64,000 nt of DNA from Anaspis maculata (taxonomy: Eukaryota; Arthropoda; Insecta; Coleoptera; Scraptiidae): assembly GCA_949128115.1 (NCBI GenBank), contig OX421961.1, forward strand, positions 88,023,277 to 88,087,276. The letters are read 5' to 3'. Under the pieces are notes generated by a model. It saw only the letters and a program-made list of their open reading frames with translations, was not told where the DNA came from and did not search any database. Below, piece after piece: positions 54,143 to 64,000 of this stretch. The first letter of the stretch is position 1, and each line of letters starts with the position of its first letter. The position numbers and the translations under genes were made by a program.

Positions 54143-55950
54143 TAATCTCTTGCTAAGATTCCAAGGTGAGAATAGAGAATGAGTGAGAATATATCAAAAA
54201 TGGGGAAAACTGAAGAACCAGAAAGTCTAAAAAAAAGAAATGAAATGAATCAAAAATCAAGACATGAAACGCGCCAATTTTGAATGTTCCTGTGGGTAAA
54301 AAAAATCAAAACAAATTTTTCGCAGTAGGGGAAAACTTAATTTTTTTTCAACAGTTAGGAATGATAGCGACATGGCGACTGATCCTGTTAAGGTTTACTT
54401 ATATGCTGTTAAGGAGTCATACGTTTCCTCTATAATAATAGGTATCACGAGATCAAAAAGTTGTTTCGTAGAAGCCCCAGCACTTTTCAATTCGCCCCCT
54501 GGCCCCCCTGGCCCCCCCAGAGAAAAAATCTGCGAGATGGTCTTGTGGGCCATCCTATCAATTTTCGCGCTTTTGTCACGAAGTCAAGGTTGATGTCACT
54601 AACCTTTGGACTATCACTGCGTTTGTCGTGCCCCAAAAACAGTCTTGTGACAAACTTCATCTTATTAAAGTCGTATAATAAATATACTATTTCGACACCG
54701 CTTTCAGTACTGCATTGCGTGCAAGTAGAAATCAATAACCAAAACGCCCGTCTACCCAGTATTTAAAGTTATTTAAAAAGTGAAGATCAAGCAAGGCATA
54801 ATTTCCAGCCACCACATTATAGTTGGCTGCCAGCACTAGGCTATATAGGATGCCGTAATCAGTTTGATTGCGTATGCACGGATTAGAGCTAAATCACTTC
54901 AACAAACATCATTTGAATTAATTCAACTATCAAAAGGGAGCCGTGATGGTGCTATGCTTTATTGCCGAGATCCGGGATGTAACATTTCAAAACTCCTCTC
55001 GCGTTATATACTGGTACCTTTATCGCCTCTTATGGTCTTGTGTATTAATGCAATACAACAGAAGGATCCACATTGTAAGTAGCTCAACAATAAGAATTAA
55101 AGACCACGTCAGTGAAATTATTGTTCTCTTAACACCATGCGCAACTAAAAATAGACCTCTCTGCAGCAGCAACAGCAGCACCTCAACTCAACTATAGCTA
55201 AGAACTATTGGGTTATTTATTCATAAATCGCTAATGAGAGTGATTAGAGAATGGGGCTATTAATTATTTGCAACATAATTCATGCATCAGGTAGGTAAGC
55301 GTTATTGCAAGGCCGGGGGAACGTGATCGATTCTTTCAAACGACTCACTCATACTCGTGGGAAGATCCTATTGTATAGTAAACACTTCACTATTTATTCC
55401 ATGGCAGACCGGCGCTCCTCCACCAAAACTATTTGATTATAATACTTACCTACATCCAAAAGTGAACGTAGGTATAAATTATAAAACAAATAAACATCAT
55501 GGTCTTTCGTAAAAACGCATGCTGTCCTGATGGTAAAACCGCAAATGAAAAGGATATGCTGATCTCATTCATACATTGATTAATGACTTCCGAGTTTGTT
55601 GAACGAAAAATTGTTTTTCCTCAAAATTTCTTCTGAAAGGATGTTCTCCAGTGAAAGGAAAAGAGTTCTCAGTAATTTGGAGGGAGTCATCAACTACTCA
55701 TATGAATAAATAATTAATCGTTTAACATTATTGCGTAACTTTCTCTGGTTATTCTGAGTTTTGATGTTCTTGGAAATTTTGCTCTGATCAGGTTGCATGC
55801 TCATGCTGGAACCGGTAAATATACGTAACTTATATATTTGAAGACATGAAGACAATGTGGAACCAAAAAAATTCTCACTCCAGAAATACGACTAAGAAGT
55901 AACCCGCATATTCACTAATTTCCTGATAGGATTATTGGATTGTTGGTATT
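54143..55950. other. No recognised gene
   Basis: A poly-C stretch (CCCCTGGCCCCCCTGG near 54496) gives PPGPPGPP-like translations but no collagen gene. The 73-codon frame at 54372-54593 is not supported by any domain. The rest is AT-rich. Confidence 0.35.
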
Positions 55951-56632
55951 TAAAAGTGAGTACTTGTTTCACTTTTATTAGGGTTTCTGATGCGACTAAA
56001 AGAGATGTTGACGGGAATTGGTTTCATTTTATTTTTTCTTCAAGTAGAGACTCCTCCAAAGAGAAAATGTACTAGTCTACAAGGCTATCAAAATTTCAAA
56101 AATTTTTAAAATTTTTAATTTTGATTTTCTGAAATTTTGAAAATTATTTAGATAGCAACGCGCATACATACCTATTTCTTCAAGAAAGTCGCATGCCAAA
56201 TTTGCATTTTCTATTAAAAAAAAAGGTGCCAAAAATGGTTTCTACTCTCGTTTCTACTATACCTAATTCACTTTTTCATGTCTACGGGAAATCATTTTTG
56301 GTACTTATTATCTTTATTTTAAATAAAAAGTTCAAATTTGGCATGCAACTTTCTTGAAGAAAGATCGACATTTTTATGATAATGGTTCAGTGGGAAGTGC
56401 TCTTCAATGTGTAGTTGTCAAAAGTTGGATAGCGCGTTGCTATCTAGTTTTTAAATTTTCCAAAATCAAAACCAAAAATTTTCAAACTTTTTTTGAAACT
56501 TTGAAAACATTGCCGGTGAATTTTCTCTTTGGAGGAGTTTCTACTTGGAGAAATTAAACCGACTCCTGTCAACAGCTTTTGTAGTCGCATCAAACCCTTA
56601 ATAAAAGTGAAACAAGTACTTACTTTTGAGTA
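55951..56632. repeat. 680-bp palindrome
   Basis: The arms pair from AAAAGTGAGTACTTGTTTCA at the left to TGAAACAAGTACTTACTTTT at the right, continuing through GATGCGACTA, CTCCTCCAAAGAGAAAAT, GATAGCAACGCGC, and CTTCTTGAAGAAA-type words to a centre near 56290. Similarity is high at the ends and looser inside. It is a non-coding fold-back sequence with no clear target duplication. Confidence 0.7.
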
Positions 56633-56766
56633 CAATGACAAAAATTACCGAAATAGTCGAATTCTCATCAGTACAATTTTTATTTGGCAACAACGATAAC
56701 AGGTATATCGTCCAGAGTGAGTAATGTACTTGGTAATAAAAGAATGAAACTTGGCATACTACCTAC

Positions 56767-58547
56767 CAGAGCTGGGCATTATTTGCACTTAAAAATACTT
56801 TTCAAATAATAAATACTTTTTTTTATTTAAATACCGAGTATTTAAATATTTTCTCGGGAAGAGCGAGATGTATTTATTATTTAAATATTTTCCAAAAGTA
56901 TTTAGTATTCATTATTTGAAAAAATATTTGCAAATACTTTCGAAGATACTATTGCGCTATTCAAATACTTTTGCTTTATTAAAATACTTGTGCGTTATTT
57001 AAATACTTTTTTGTGATTCAAATACTTTGTGAATTGTATTCAAATACTTTTGTTGTACTGGGTAGTATTAATAAAAAATAAGCATGAAAATTTCATTCAT
57101 CTGTCAAATCTGACATCCTAACAATGGAAGTGACAGTTTTCTATTGTTGTTTGAACCAATCAGATTCGGATAAGGCAATAATTTGCACAAGTGCATTTTG
57201 CGATAATTTTCGATAATTTGCACTAGTGCATGAATCGATAATTTTGTTTGTGTTTCTATACTAGGACCAACAGCAAACATAAAATCAAATATGTCATACA
57301 GTAGTGCCATCGTGCATCTCAGGACCTCCTTCACTCTTCTTGGGAAGCACTAATTGCGAATATATGTCGCCGATATAATTCCTTGGACCACAAAAACGGA
57401 GTCCTGTGCTGCAACGGCTTGGCAATGTAGACCAATTTTTCCACAAATTCGTCTGTATAGTAGGTGCATCACCCAAGGAACCTTGCGACCCCGTGATGAT
57501 TCTTTGGTCGTAGGTAGTCATTCCCTGGCGACAATGACTAGAGTGACTAGTTGACAATGTCATATGCGTGAAAGATTTTTTGATTCATGAAATTTTCTGA
57601 TAAAATATAACTCGTGCAATGAAAATGCATCTATAATTTTTGACAAATCTTCATTCATGCAAGTTAAACTGGAAAAGGCACTCGTGCACTACGTGCGCAA
57701 CTAAACTTGCATTCGTGCATATTTTCCAAAAATTATCGATAATTTTCATTGCACTTGTTATATTACTATTGGATCGAAATGATTGAGAGTGAGTCATTCA
57801 CATCCACAGTGGGTGTGAGTGAGTAAGTGAACACTTGGAGCGTTGCGGCAAAGAACGTGGAACTAGGATGGGAACTATGAGTCACTCTCAGTTATCCACG
57901 CTCACAAAGATTGATACCGATGACTTAAAACGTGCCTGAAATTCACACATCAAAGTAAAAGCGGGAAGCCATCTACCTCAGGGTGACTCTGCACCGACCA
58001 CGACTTGAAATCGGAAATGATAAGAATTGCTCAACGATGCATCGTTCATACAACGAAATATTTGGCCTCATAGCCGGAACTGTGCCAATAAAAACTAAAC
58101 TAGAAAGAAAACTGTCAAGTTCATGGCTGTGGAAGCCACTATTCATCCACCTTCCACGATTTTTTCTGTTGAATGGTTACGAAATAATAGGCGATTTTCC
58201 TCTCGCATATTTTTGGGCTAAGCAAGGACGCCCTTGAATAATTTCAAATGATTTAAATAAACCAAAGTATCCAACTTCGAATATTGAAATACTTCCGAAG
58301 TATTTAAATACATTCGCAGTAGTCAAATACTTTGAAAGTATTTCAATACTTGAGAGATAAATACTTTTGAATTATTTAAATACTGTCTCATTATTTAAGT
58401 GAAAAAAAGTATTTAAAAAACGAAAATATTTAAATATTTACAAGTGCAACTTTAAAAATACTATTCATTATTTAAATATTATTTTGACCAGGAAATAAAA
58501 AGTATTTAGTATTCAAATACTTTCCAAAAGTATTTTGCCCAGCTCTG
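56767..58547. mobile_element. hAT-like element with AAGTATTT subterminal arrays, perfect 8-bp duplication
   Basis: The ends are CAGAGCTGGGCA and TGCCCAGCTCTG-like (right end GCCCAGCTCTG). CTACCTAC flanks both (56759-56766, 58548-58555). About 300 bp at each end is packed with AAGTATTT / AAATACTT words, more than a dozen per side, as expected for hAT transposase-binding zones. The core (57.07-58.24 kb) holds a further inverted-repeat zone with GTGCA and CGATAATTTT words (about 57172-57770) and frames without a recognisable transposase. It is non-autonomous. Confidence 0.8.
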
Positions 58548-58555
58548 CTACCTAC

Positions 58556-59863
58556 GAGTTCTCTAAAACCTGCTAAACAATCGTGGCTATGATGGATCCG
58601 GTAGGTTTCCATGATGCAAACAGGGTGAAACGCAACGTTCAAAAATTAAAAATTTCTATTTCAAGAACCAAAATAAGTGGAACCATGTGAATCATGAAGT
58701 ATATTATTTCTGATTTTATTACTAAGAAGATGCAATAAACAGCTCATAATATGACCTACACAGCAATAACTGTGTACACCTTTTGACGAGTGCTTTGCTC
58801 AAAATTTGTTCACAAATTGAAATGTTTTAACTTTTAATAATGAGTTAATGACCCAGCGCAATATAAAAACTTGACTAAACAAGAAAGTTTAATTTGTTTC
58901 GTTTTATTGTGGACTGGATATAGCTGATTACTCGCTGTTGTCGCGCTGAATTTAAGACTGGTATGTTATGTTATAAGACACACATATTATAAGAATAAAA
59001 TTTTATGAAGCATATGTATGGAATTCTTGTTTCTTGAACTGCACCTGTGAACTTTTTCTTCAGCTTACAATCTTTCGACGATTCTGGCCTTCCTTATTCT
59101 TGATGAAAGTTGCTTGTAATCCCGATTCATCACGAGATTCATCATCTATAATTCGAATTTACGGCTTCACATAAAAGACCTGTGACGCCAAGTTTTACAT
59201 TCGCACCTGAAATTCCAAGGAAATCCCATTACTATGCTTCATAGAGTTTTTCTCCATAATGGAATTATACTTAGTACTTGAATCAGTTCCACTATCTCCG
59301 ACCAGCAACCGGAATATCAAATATAGCGAAGATTCAAGATGGTGACCATGAGGAAATAAGAAATTTGACTTGCGTATTATCAAATATCGTGGGCTAAGGA
59401 TTTGAATGTCAATTGCATTTCATTCATAGCATTACTTTATTCTATAAATAATTTTATAAATAAATGGTACAAAGTTTCATTGAGATATTTTGGAAAACAT
59501 TGATATATTGCCGAAACATCAGTTCTCCGAAAAATTTGCAATAGACTGACATTTGCTTGACCATCGTACTTCATTATTCCATCGATCCTTGATTTACAAT
59601 TCGGTGAAGATGTACAACATCATGATCCCTTCTGAGTTGTGGTTTTTTCCTCCCATCACCTCTTTCAAGAGGAATCTTTCTAGAATTTTTTTCAAGTGGC
59701 TTGGTTGACGAAAACCTTTGCATTCTCTTCTCTTTATTTTATTTTTGCTGTGCTGTATAACCTTCTGCATGCCCATTTGTTGAGATTCCTTCCCTTCTTA
59801 ATTATTTTATTATTTATTTACTGTTTGTAGCAACGACACCGACGCTTGTGTTATAGTTATGCT
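58556..59863. other. No recognised gene
   Basis: ACAGGGTGAAACGC at about 58620 is a CAGGGTG-type end without a partner. Only short frames otherwise. Confidence 0.35.
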
Positions 59864-60010
59864 CAGCGTCGGACTGGCAAATTTTGGCCTACCGGGCAAA
59901 GAATGGAAGTGGCCTCGAAAGCGAAGGGGGGCCTGTAGGGCTAGCCTCCCAGTTGGCGTCGCAGGCGATTTTTTCAAATAATAATAATGCTGATAATAAT
60001 AAGCAAAAAA
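59864..60010. mobile_element. Partial hAT-like end related to the outer element at 19.35 kb
   Basis: CAGCGTCGGACTGG is a hAT-style terminus. Further in, GGGGGCCTG, GGCGTCGCAGGCGATTTTTT and AATAATAATGCTGATAATAA recur in the right arm of the outer element at 23480-23600 and, in part, at 10441-10500. No second end was found nearby. Confidence 0.45.
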
Positions 60011-61220
60011 ATTGGTTGTCACCCCAAAACTTTCTCGACTAGTATCCAGGAACCTATGGAAATATTTGTTCGGAACATCGCTTCGGGTGGAAAGTTGAAA
60101 TTAGAGAGAGAGATTAAATTTGCAGGGAATTGAAAATCTTGCCAGGGAAATTTGAATTTTCCGGGAAAACCTAAAATCTTATTCCAAATCATTTTATCGT
60201 AAAAATCGTCAATTGAAAGGCTTCCCAGGGAAGCTTTCAAGGAAAACCCAGGCCGGTTTTACGTTTTCAACCGGAGAACTCCCGGGAAATTGGGAAAAAA
60301 TTGTTGGAAAATGTTCAACAACCAGTTACCTCTTGTTGAAAAAAATCTGTTCGCGGGATAAAAAGTTGAAAAATTTGCAGTTTTTCCAGACGGAAAACTC
60401 GAAAACCGTGGGTCCGATTTCAAATATTTCTCCCCCAAAATTATTTCTTTCTATTCTCCACCTTCTATTTCCGACATGTCAGCACCTAAAATGAATATTT
60501 CGTGGGGCTCACCGCATGTCGAAGTTTGCACTGCAGTTTTTTTAGAATTCACGGAATGAGCAAATTTCATTTTGAAATAAATACCGTCGGAAAACCGGAG
60601 CCGTGTCGATTTTGGAAATGAGTCTGCGCAACGCCCAATCCAATCTACTTCCAATATCAGTTGGTAATTTACTTAAAACATAATTAATTTCCTAAAAACT
60701 TTTCAGCACCGACTACACCTCCATATTACGCATCTTCAAGGTGGTCCGACACTTTTGAATCACCCTCCGGTATGTACTCGTAGGTACATAGCTACAAAAA
60801 CTGGAGCGCTGCTCGCTTGTGTTTTGCATTAAACAATCATGCACATTACCATTTTAAATCTAGCAATATGGGGGCAATTACGTTTCAGCAGGAGTTTTCA
60901 CGACAACTAAACGCAATGAAGTCCCGTCTATTACGTACCCCAACATAGTTTGTAATTACAGCTGGCACATTTGCATGACTAATTTTCAATCCGCGTATAA
61001 ATCATGAACCATTTCAGAATAGACATCATATTATTAAGTAATTCCAGCGTTCAAATTATGATTGTTTGAGGCAAAATAATTCCTGATTTCAATTTAATAA
61101 CTTTCTGTAAGTATCTACTATGGTTCAACAATGGATACCTACTTTTAGATACTGAAAGAGGAGTCGAAAAGGAGCGTATTGGTGAACCGCTTTTCAACCA
61201 ATAGAAACAATTTTACATGT
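60011..61220. other. No recognised gene
   Basis: Several CCGGGAAA words between 60120 and 60300 suggest a decayed repeat. No coding exon was identified. Confidence 0.35.
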
Positions 61221-61348
61221 GTGTCTATTCTGTATCTCGTAACGAGCTCGTTATGTGCATGCTATCTTTATCTGTATCGATGAATCACCTATACCTCCCT
61301 CTCTGTCTACCTGCGTTAACTAGTCGTTACGAGGATACAGAGTACCCC
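61221..61348. mobile_element. 128-bp MITE, TCTGTATCTCGTAACG ends
   Basis: TTCTGTATCTCGTAACGA (61228) is mirrored by CGTTACGAGGATACAGAGTA (61325-61344). A single related end occurs at 17934. Exact limits and the target duplication are uncertain. Confidence 0.5.
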
Positions 61349-61507
61349 TTTTATTCCTACTAGAAGGTGGGCGAACGCCAGGCGCAAAGAGTCACTTGTT
61401 AAACATTTCTATTTTTAGCATCAGCTAGAATTTGGAATTTCCAAGCAATTATTAGGTATAAAAGAAGATGAAATAGTTAAAATAATAATAGATAAAATAG
61501 ATAAAAT

Positions 61508-61922
61508 TAGTGATGGCCATAATCGATATATTTATTTCAATAGTCGAATGAATTAAAATCATCGCTTTTAATAATCGAATGATCATTCGCATGATCGATT
61601 ATGAATGATTGACGATGCGACATCAGATTCGTAATAATTGTACTAATATTGATTTTCGTATTTATTCGGACTCCTCATCAATAAATGAATCATGCCTTTT
61701 TATTATAATAATACAAAGTGATAGAAAGACAAAAATTAAGAACTGCACACGTATATGAACTTTGTTGTGGGGAGGGGTTCCCGAAGTTTTCGTATTACTT
61801 GTTTACAACCGTAATTGATTGAAGCGAATGATATCTCTCGGTTATAATAATCGAATGATCGATTATTGGGTCATAATCGAAATATCTCGATTACCTATAT
61901 CATTCATAATCGCCCAGCACTA
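61508..61922. mobile_element. hAT-like MITE with AATCGA subterminal repeats
   Basis: The ends are TAGTGATGGCCATAATCGA and the mirror TCGCCCAGCACTA, in the style of CAGTGCTGGGC hAT termini. AATCGAATGATCGATTAT-type words cluster next to both ends (61550-61610 and 61848-61885). The flanking octamers do not match clearly, so the insertion is older than the others. Non-coding. Confidence 0.55.
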
Positions 61923-63431
61923 GTAGACATCCAACACCATTGCCATGCACACCAAAATTGCAAAAATTAAATATGATTGTTATCGTTTGTTGTTTGCCGA
62001 AAGTTGAAAGTTGGCTACAAGTATTATGATGGTGCGGCGCCTATACCCTACATTATTTGCGCCAATAATTTATCTTATGAAAGTACTATTAGAACGGTCA
62101 CTGAATTGCGTTTAAAACGTAATTTTCTAAAACAGATGAGTGCTCTGCTTATCTAATATTTTTATTTTTTCAAAACTTCCTGTCCTGCTAGATTGAACAG
62201 CGGCCAAGCCAGCGTTAATAAGTAGGTAGTAATCTGCCCAGTTCAACGATGAGTGCATCTGACACGCCAGCGAGTTAAATTGATTGTATACTTTTTAATA
62301 ACGTCACAAAAAGCGCAATTTGGTTGGAGTTGGAGAATGGTTGGTTGCGCAACTTGTGTTCGTTACTTCCAAAATGAATGAAAAACTCAAATTCAGCTAG
62401 TCCCTGCCAAAGCTGATTTTAATGGTCGTGCGGCATTATACTAACTCCACTTTTTATTGTTCCTCGTGATGTTCCCTAATAGTCGGTAGAGAGCGTAGAA
62501 GTTACAATTTAACGACTAAGCCGCATCGAATGACAAGTTTTTCCTTTCTACCTTATACGAAATAAAACTTGAAATCATTATAATAAGTACTCACACATAA
62601 CTTAATACTAGCCTTTAAAAACTGATAGGTTTGCACCAATGCATTTAGCATTCACCCGCTGTAATAAATTGAGAGTTAGATTTTAATCGCGGAATCAGCT
62701 AAATGGTGTGGCCGACGCTGATTGCACGTCCAAAAATGAACTCACCTCCAGTTTCGCACAATCATGTAAATTTAAACGCTCCGTTGTTAATTGGCTTAGG
62801 TATACCTACCGAGTTTTCCGTCAGTAATTTATTGTTTACAGCTTGTTTCGCGTCTTGTAAATGTTTTAAATATTCGTACTGTTTGAAATGGCCGTTTGAA
62901 ATTTAAACAGACGCAGTAAATTCCAACTTATACCGTTTCTTTGACATTTGCCAAGGAGTTTTGCATATAGGTACATACATAATAGAAAACGGCCGCAAAT
63001 AATCGCCTGTGATCTTGTTAATGGTTGTCGTACATCATCTGGGGTAAAACTCAGTGAATGGCCGTCTGCTGGGCGAATGTGCAACATAAACCGGGCTGGA
63101 GACTGCATATTTCGGGCTCAAATCCGCACGCGATCTCTCACGAAATATGATAGGAATATAAACATCGGCTTGTCTCCAACACACAAATTGTCAAAACTTA
63201 ATTGCCGCGCTAGATCAAATTTTCATTTTTGTCTCTGACCGTGGGTTCCACAAAAAAAGATAATACGCGAGATTAGTTGATTCGCGATTTTGATTGTCAA
63301 TTTGTAGCTGAGTGATCGATGGAAATGCTGGTTTATCCCTCATCAATAACGAAAAGGTGATGGGTCTATGTAGTACAGATTTCAGGAAATTTTTGTGGTC
63401 AATCGCCTAGCATTCAGCAAAAAAAAGTTCA
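61923..63431. other. No recognised gene
   Basis: Frames at 62703-62906 and 62948-63238 are open but without domains, splice signals or start context that would support a gene. Confidence 0.35.
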
Positions 63432-63435
63432 TTAA

Positions 63436-63757
63436 GGACGGAGTCATATTGGTAAAATAAGCGTTGCGAAATCAATCCGTGTGGGTTTATTCCTTGACGG
63501 ATTCTGACCATTTTGGTCTCTTTCGAAAGCTACAAGGATGTACTTCAGTTTGAGCCCATTGGCATTTCCGAAATCCAAGAAAAATTTTTTTTTTGACATT
63601 TGAGAAAATTATTTTTAATTTTGGAAATTGTCAATGGGCTCAAACCAAAGTACACCCTTGTGGCTTTCGAAAGAGACCAAAATGGTAAGAATCCGTCAAG
63701 GAATAAACCCACACGGATCGATTTCGCAACGCTTATTTCACCAATATGACTCCGTCC
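63436..63757. mobile_element. 322-bp palindrome with TTAA flanks
   Basis: GGACGGAGTCATATTGGTAA pairs with the right end, and the arms stay about 95 percent alike by eye over some 140 bp (GCGTTGCGAAATC, GTGTGGGTTTATTCCTTGAC, CTTTCGAAAG words). TTAA borders both ends (63432-63435, 63758-63761), the target of piggyBac- and Kolobok-like elements. Because TTAA is itself palindromic, it could also belong to the inverted repeat. The open frame at 63628-63882 runs across one arm and is incidental. Confidence 0.75.
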
Positions 63758-63761
63758 TTAA

Positions 63762-64000
63762 TCTTAAATCAGCCTTGATCACTGATCATCTTTTTGTGGA
63801 ACTGGCAGTGAGCTACGAAAAGGTATCTCATAATTACCTAAGTCTCACTCTTGTCCTTTTCGTTGAATTTCGGCCGTTTTGATTATTGCATCAAATTCGA
63901 CAAAAACACTGTCAATAGCTCGAAGTATAACTCCATTCTTATCTATCCAAACTGAACGCACCATTTTATCTCACAGTCCATAAAGAAATTTATAGCTCAG
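63762..64000. other. Window edge, nothing recognised
   Basis: This is the AT-rich sequence at the right edge of the window. No feature is supported. Confidence 0.35.

Noticed and set aside
54487..54593. PPGPPGPP-type translation suggesting collagen
   Set aside because: It comes from a short poly-C repeat; there is no continuing Gly-X-Y frame.
1..64000. CRISPR array, prophage, operon or plasmid features
   Set aside because: No regularly spaced unique-spacer repeats, no dense coding and no bacterial-type genes; the sequence is eukaryotic.

Overview
The window is AT-rich, repeat-dominated, non-coding nuclear DNA of an animal, most likely an insect. Evidence: intact and broken non-LTR reverse transcriptases, solo LTRs, tRNA-derived SINEs, a Helitron-like end, and many terminal-inverted-repeat (TIR) DNA elements with clean target-site duplications (TSDs). 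Abundant GTAGGTAC/CTACCTAC words and TATACAGGGTG termini are reminiscent of hemipteran genomes, but that placement is a guess. Nothing looks bacterial, plasmid or phage. No complete conserved host gene was recognised.

Layout. 0.8-1.4 kb: LTR-like block. 1.4-2.9 kb: TIR element carrying a THAP zinc-finger fragment. 3.0-3.2 kb: SINE with 9-bp TSD. 3.86-4.29 kb: solo LTR with 4-bp TSD. 5.2-9.0 kb: hairpin, short MITE, then a TIR element enclosing a frameshifted CR1/L2-like reverse transcriptase and a fold-back element. 9.6-11.0 kb: two MITEs, one hAT-like with a perfect 8-bp TSD. 11-15 kb: mostly featureless. 15.3-16.6 kb: best candidates for host coding sequence (TATA box, signal-peptide-like exons). 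19.3-23.6 kb: two hAT-like elements nested in one another, with a long-ORF reverse transcriptase inside. 24.2-24.6 kb: THAP-domain reading frame. 26.65-30.54 kb: TIR element with a 38-bp perfect TIR and TAA TSD. 30.6-31.9 kb: 1.3-kb palindrome. 35.9-38.0 kb: further MITEs. 38.9-40.5 kb: palindrome, Helitron-like 3' end, perfect 90-bp inverted repeat. 40.6-41.6 kb: 117-bp tandem repeat. 43.5-44.8 kb: palindrome made of about 150-bp modules. 46.0 kb: possible first coding exon. 47.4-54.1 kb: SINE and several fold-back elements. 56.0-58.5 kb: palindrome and a hAT-like element. 61-64 kb: MITEs and a TTAA-flanked palindrome.

The most unusual theme is a set of non-coding fold-back elements sharing the terminus (TA)CAGGGTG. 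Some are nested, some carry internal modules repeating at regular spacing (about 150 or 258 bp), and several end at a TA dinucleotide. No transposase is visible in any of them, so they would have to be mobilised in trans. All superfamily labels rest on TIR/TSD inspection by eye, not on database search.
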